The translations under genes were made by a program, and so were the position numbers. DNA of 6,913 nucleotides from an uncultured Spirochaetaceae bacterium (GTDB taxonomy: Bacteria > Spirochaetota > Spirochaetia > Treponematales > Treponemataceae): contig CACYDQ010000396.1 in assembly GCA_902773215.1 (NCBI GenBank), positions 1 through 6,913 on the forward strand, given 5' to 3'. Below, in pieces: positions 6,024-6,913 of the stretch. A model generated the notes under the pieces. It was not told the origin of the DNA. It did not search any database and was given only the letters and a program-made list of their open reading frames with translations. Numbering within the stretch: position 1 is the stretch's first letter; every line of letters starts with the position of its first letter.

Positions 6024-6855
6024 GAAAAGAATTGTGACGATACAGGATATCTCCTGCATAGGCAAGTGCTCCCTGACGGTTGCCCTGCCAATTATCAGCG
6101 CGATGGGAATAGAGGCGGGCATCATTCCGACCGCCGTCCTGTCCACCCATACGATGTTCAAGGATTTCACCTTCCATGACCTCACCGATGAGATTCAGAA
6201 AATCGCGGACCACTGGAAGAGCCAGAAGATAGCGTTCGACGGAATCTATACGGGCTACCTCGGCAGCTTCAAGCAGCTGGACCTGATGGCCACGTTCTTC
6301 GGCGACTTCGGCGGAAAAGGCAAGCTCATCTTCGTCGATCCCTGCATGGCTGACAATGGCAAGCTCTACCCTGGATTCACAAAGGAATTTGCCCTTGCGA
6401 TGGGCAAGCTCTGCGCCAAGGCGGACGTCATCGCCCCGAACATCACCGAGGCATGCCTGATGCTGGGCGAGGACTATCCCGGCGAGGATTACGACGAAAA
6501 GTATATATCCGACCTGATGCAGAAGCTCGCCACCCTGGGAGCCAGGAAAACCATCCTGAAAGGGGTGGGCTACAAGAAGGGCCAGTGCGGAGTCCTGTCC
6601 TATGACAGGGAGACCGGCAAGTCCACGGAGTATTTCCACGAGCTGATTCCTGCCAAATTCCACGGTACGGGCGACATCTTCGCCTCGGTCGCCTTCTCCG
6701 CCCTCATCCTCGGCAAGGGGATTGACGAGGCCGTCCGCCTTGCAGCCGACTTCACCGTCCTTTCCATAAAGAAGACCCTGGAACACGAGGACCACAACAA
6801 TTACGGCGTGGACTTCGAAGCCGCCTTCCCGGAGCTCCTGAGAAGGCTCGCGTAA
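6022..6855 (+). CDS. Pyridoxal/pyridoxamine kinase (PdxK/PdxY-type, ribokinase fold)
   Basis: The enzyme uses ATP to phosphorylate the 5'-hydroxyl of pyridoxal, pyridoxamine or pyridoxine in vitamin B6 salvage, in the cytoplasm. The 277 residues match the usual length for this family. Visible landmarks are IQDISCIGKCSLTVALPIIS at the N-terminus (the substrate-binding segment, in the SCIGKCS form I associate with the Firmicutes-like branch rather than the SGYVGN form of E. coli), VDPCMADNGKLY (105-116, matching the family's DPVMGDNGxLY), APNITEA (138-144) and the anion-hole and catalytic motif HGTGDIFAS (214-222, with the base Asp218). The start is ATG 6022, with AAGAGG 5 bases upstream; an in-frame TTG at 6001 lacks a binding site. 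It has its own strong promoter and a palindrome over its start. The related HMP kinase ThiD is the main alternative but fits less well. pdxK or pdxY naming is not decided by the sequence. Confidence 0.93.
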   Translation: MKRIVTIQDISCIGKCSLTVALPIISAMGIEAGIIPTAVLSTHTMFKDFTFHDLTDEIQKIADHWKSQKIAFDGIYTGYLGSFKQLDLMATFFGDFGGKGKLIFVDPCMADNGKLYPGFTKEFALAMGKLCAKADVIAPNITEACLMLGEDYPGEDYDEKYISDLMQKLATLGARKTILKGVGYKKGQCGVLSYDRETGKSTEYFHELIPAKFHGTGDIFASVAFSALILGKGIDEAVRLAADFTVLSIKKTLEHEDHNNYGVDFEAAFPELLRRLA

Positions 6856-6861
6856 GCGGCG

Positions 6862-6898
6862 GGAGAGGCCCTGCTGCTTTTCGGAGCAGAGCTTCTCC
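6862..6898 (+). terminator. Candidate hairpin terminator after the kinase gene
   Basis: GGAGAGGC (6862-6869) pairs with GCTTCTCC (6891-6898) with one G-T pair. Inside, CTGCTT (6874-6879) pairs with GAGCAG (6884-6889) around a TTCG loop, separated from the outer stem by a 4 x 1 internal loop. The hairpin begins 6 bases after the stop codon. The tract after it (ACTTTCATCTTG) is only moderately T-rich, so termination strength is uncertain and the window ends soon after. Confidence 0.45.
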
Positions 6899-6913
6899 AC
6901 TTTCATCTTGTCG

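Noticed and set aside
5986..6906. A 306-residue open frame on the minus strand
   Set aside because: It is antisense to the pyridoxal kinase gene, which has intact family motifs, a promoter and a binding site. The antisense product shows no recognisable domain.

Overview
The window looks like a piece of a moderately GC-rich bacterial chromosome, most likely a host-associated spirochaete of the Treponema type. The grounds are inferential. A long MptE-like/DUF115 protein next to a membrane-anchored SurA/PpiD-like foldase and a UvrD-type helicase, plus small secreted TPR and Ig-like proteins of no named family, resembles Treponema gene content. ATA isoleucine codons are also fairly frequent for such GC-rich DNA (seven in the TPR gene by my count). 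No rRNA, tRNA, CRISPR array, insertion sequence or phage gene was seen.

Layout. Bases 1-4099 hold a leftward operon, read from right to left: a 510-residue PpiD/SurA-like periplasmic foldase (4099-2567), a 532-residue MptE-like/DUF115 (Maf family) protein (2492-894), and the N-terminal 296 residues of a UvrD/PcrA/Rep superfamily 1 helicase (890 to the window edge). The last two genes are separated by 3 bases. Bases 4100-4261 are a divergent promoter region with a leftward promoter, a rightward promoter, a tandem 13-bp repeat and a small palindrome. Rightward from 4262 come two secreted proteins of unknown function: a 156-residue one with a possible SbsA-type Ig-like fold, and a 374-residue one with TPR-like helices. 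A pyridoxal/pyridoxamine kinase gene (6022-6855) follows with its own near-consensus promoter, and a candidate terminator lies near the right edge.

How the genes relate. The leftward genes may combine envelope protein folding, a possible flagellin or surface glycan modification step, and DNA repair; only their co-directional tight packing supports joint transcription. The two secreted proteins are probably co-transcribed. The kinase is a vitamin B6 salvage enzyme with no obvious functional link to its neighbours.

The most notable point is a long imperfect palindrome (5968-6023). It starts in the -10 box of the kinase promoter and ends in its start codon. In RNA reading through from upstream it would fold and hide the ribosome binding site, whereas RNA from the kinase's own promoter would lack the left arm. 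A second point is that the foldase operon promoter predicts a nearly leaderless mRNA. I found no evidence for a novel multi-gene system.
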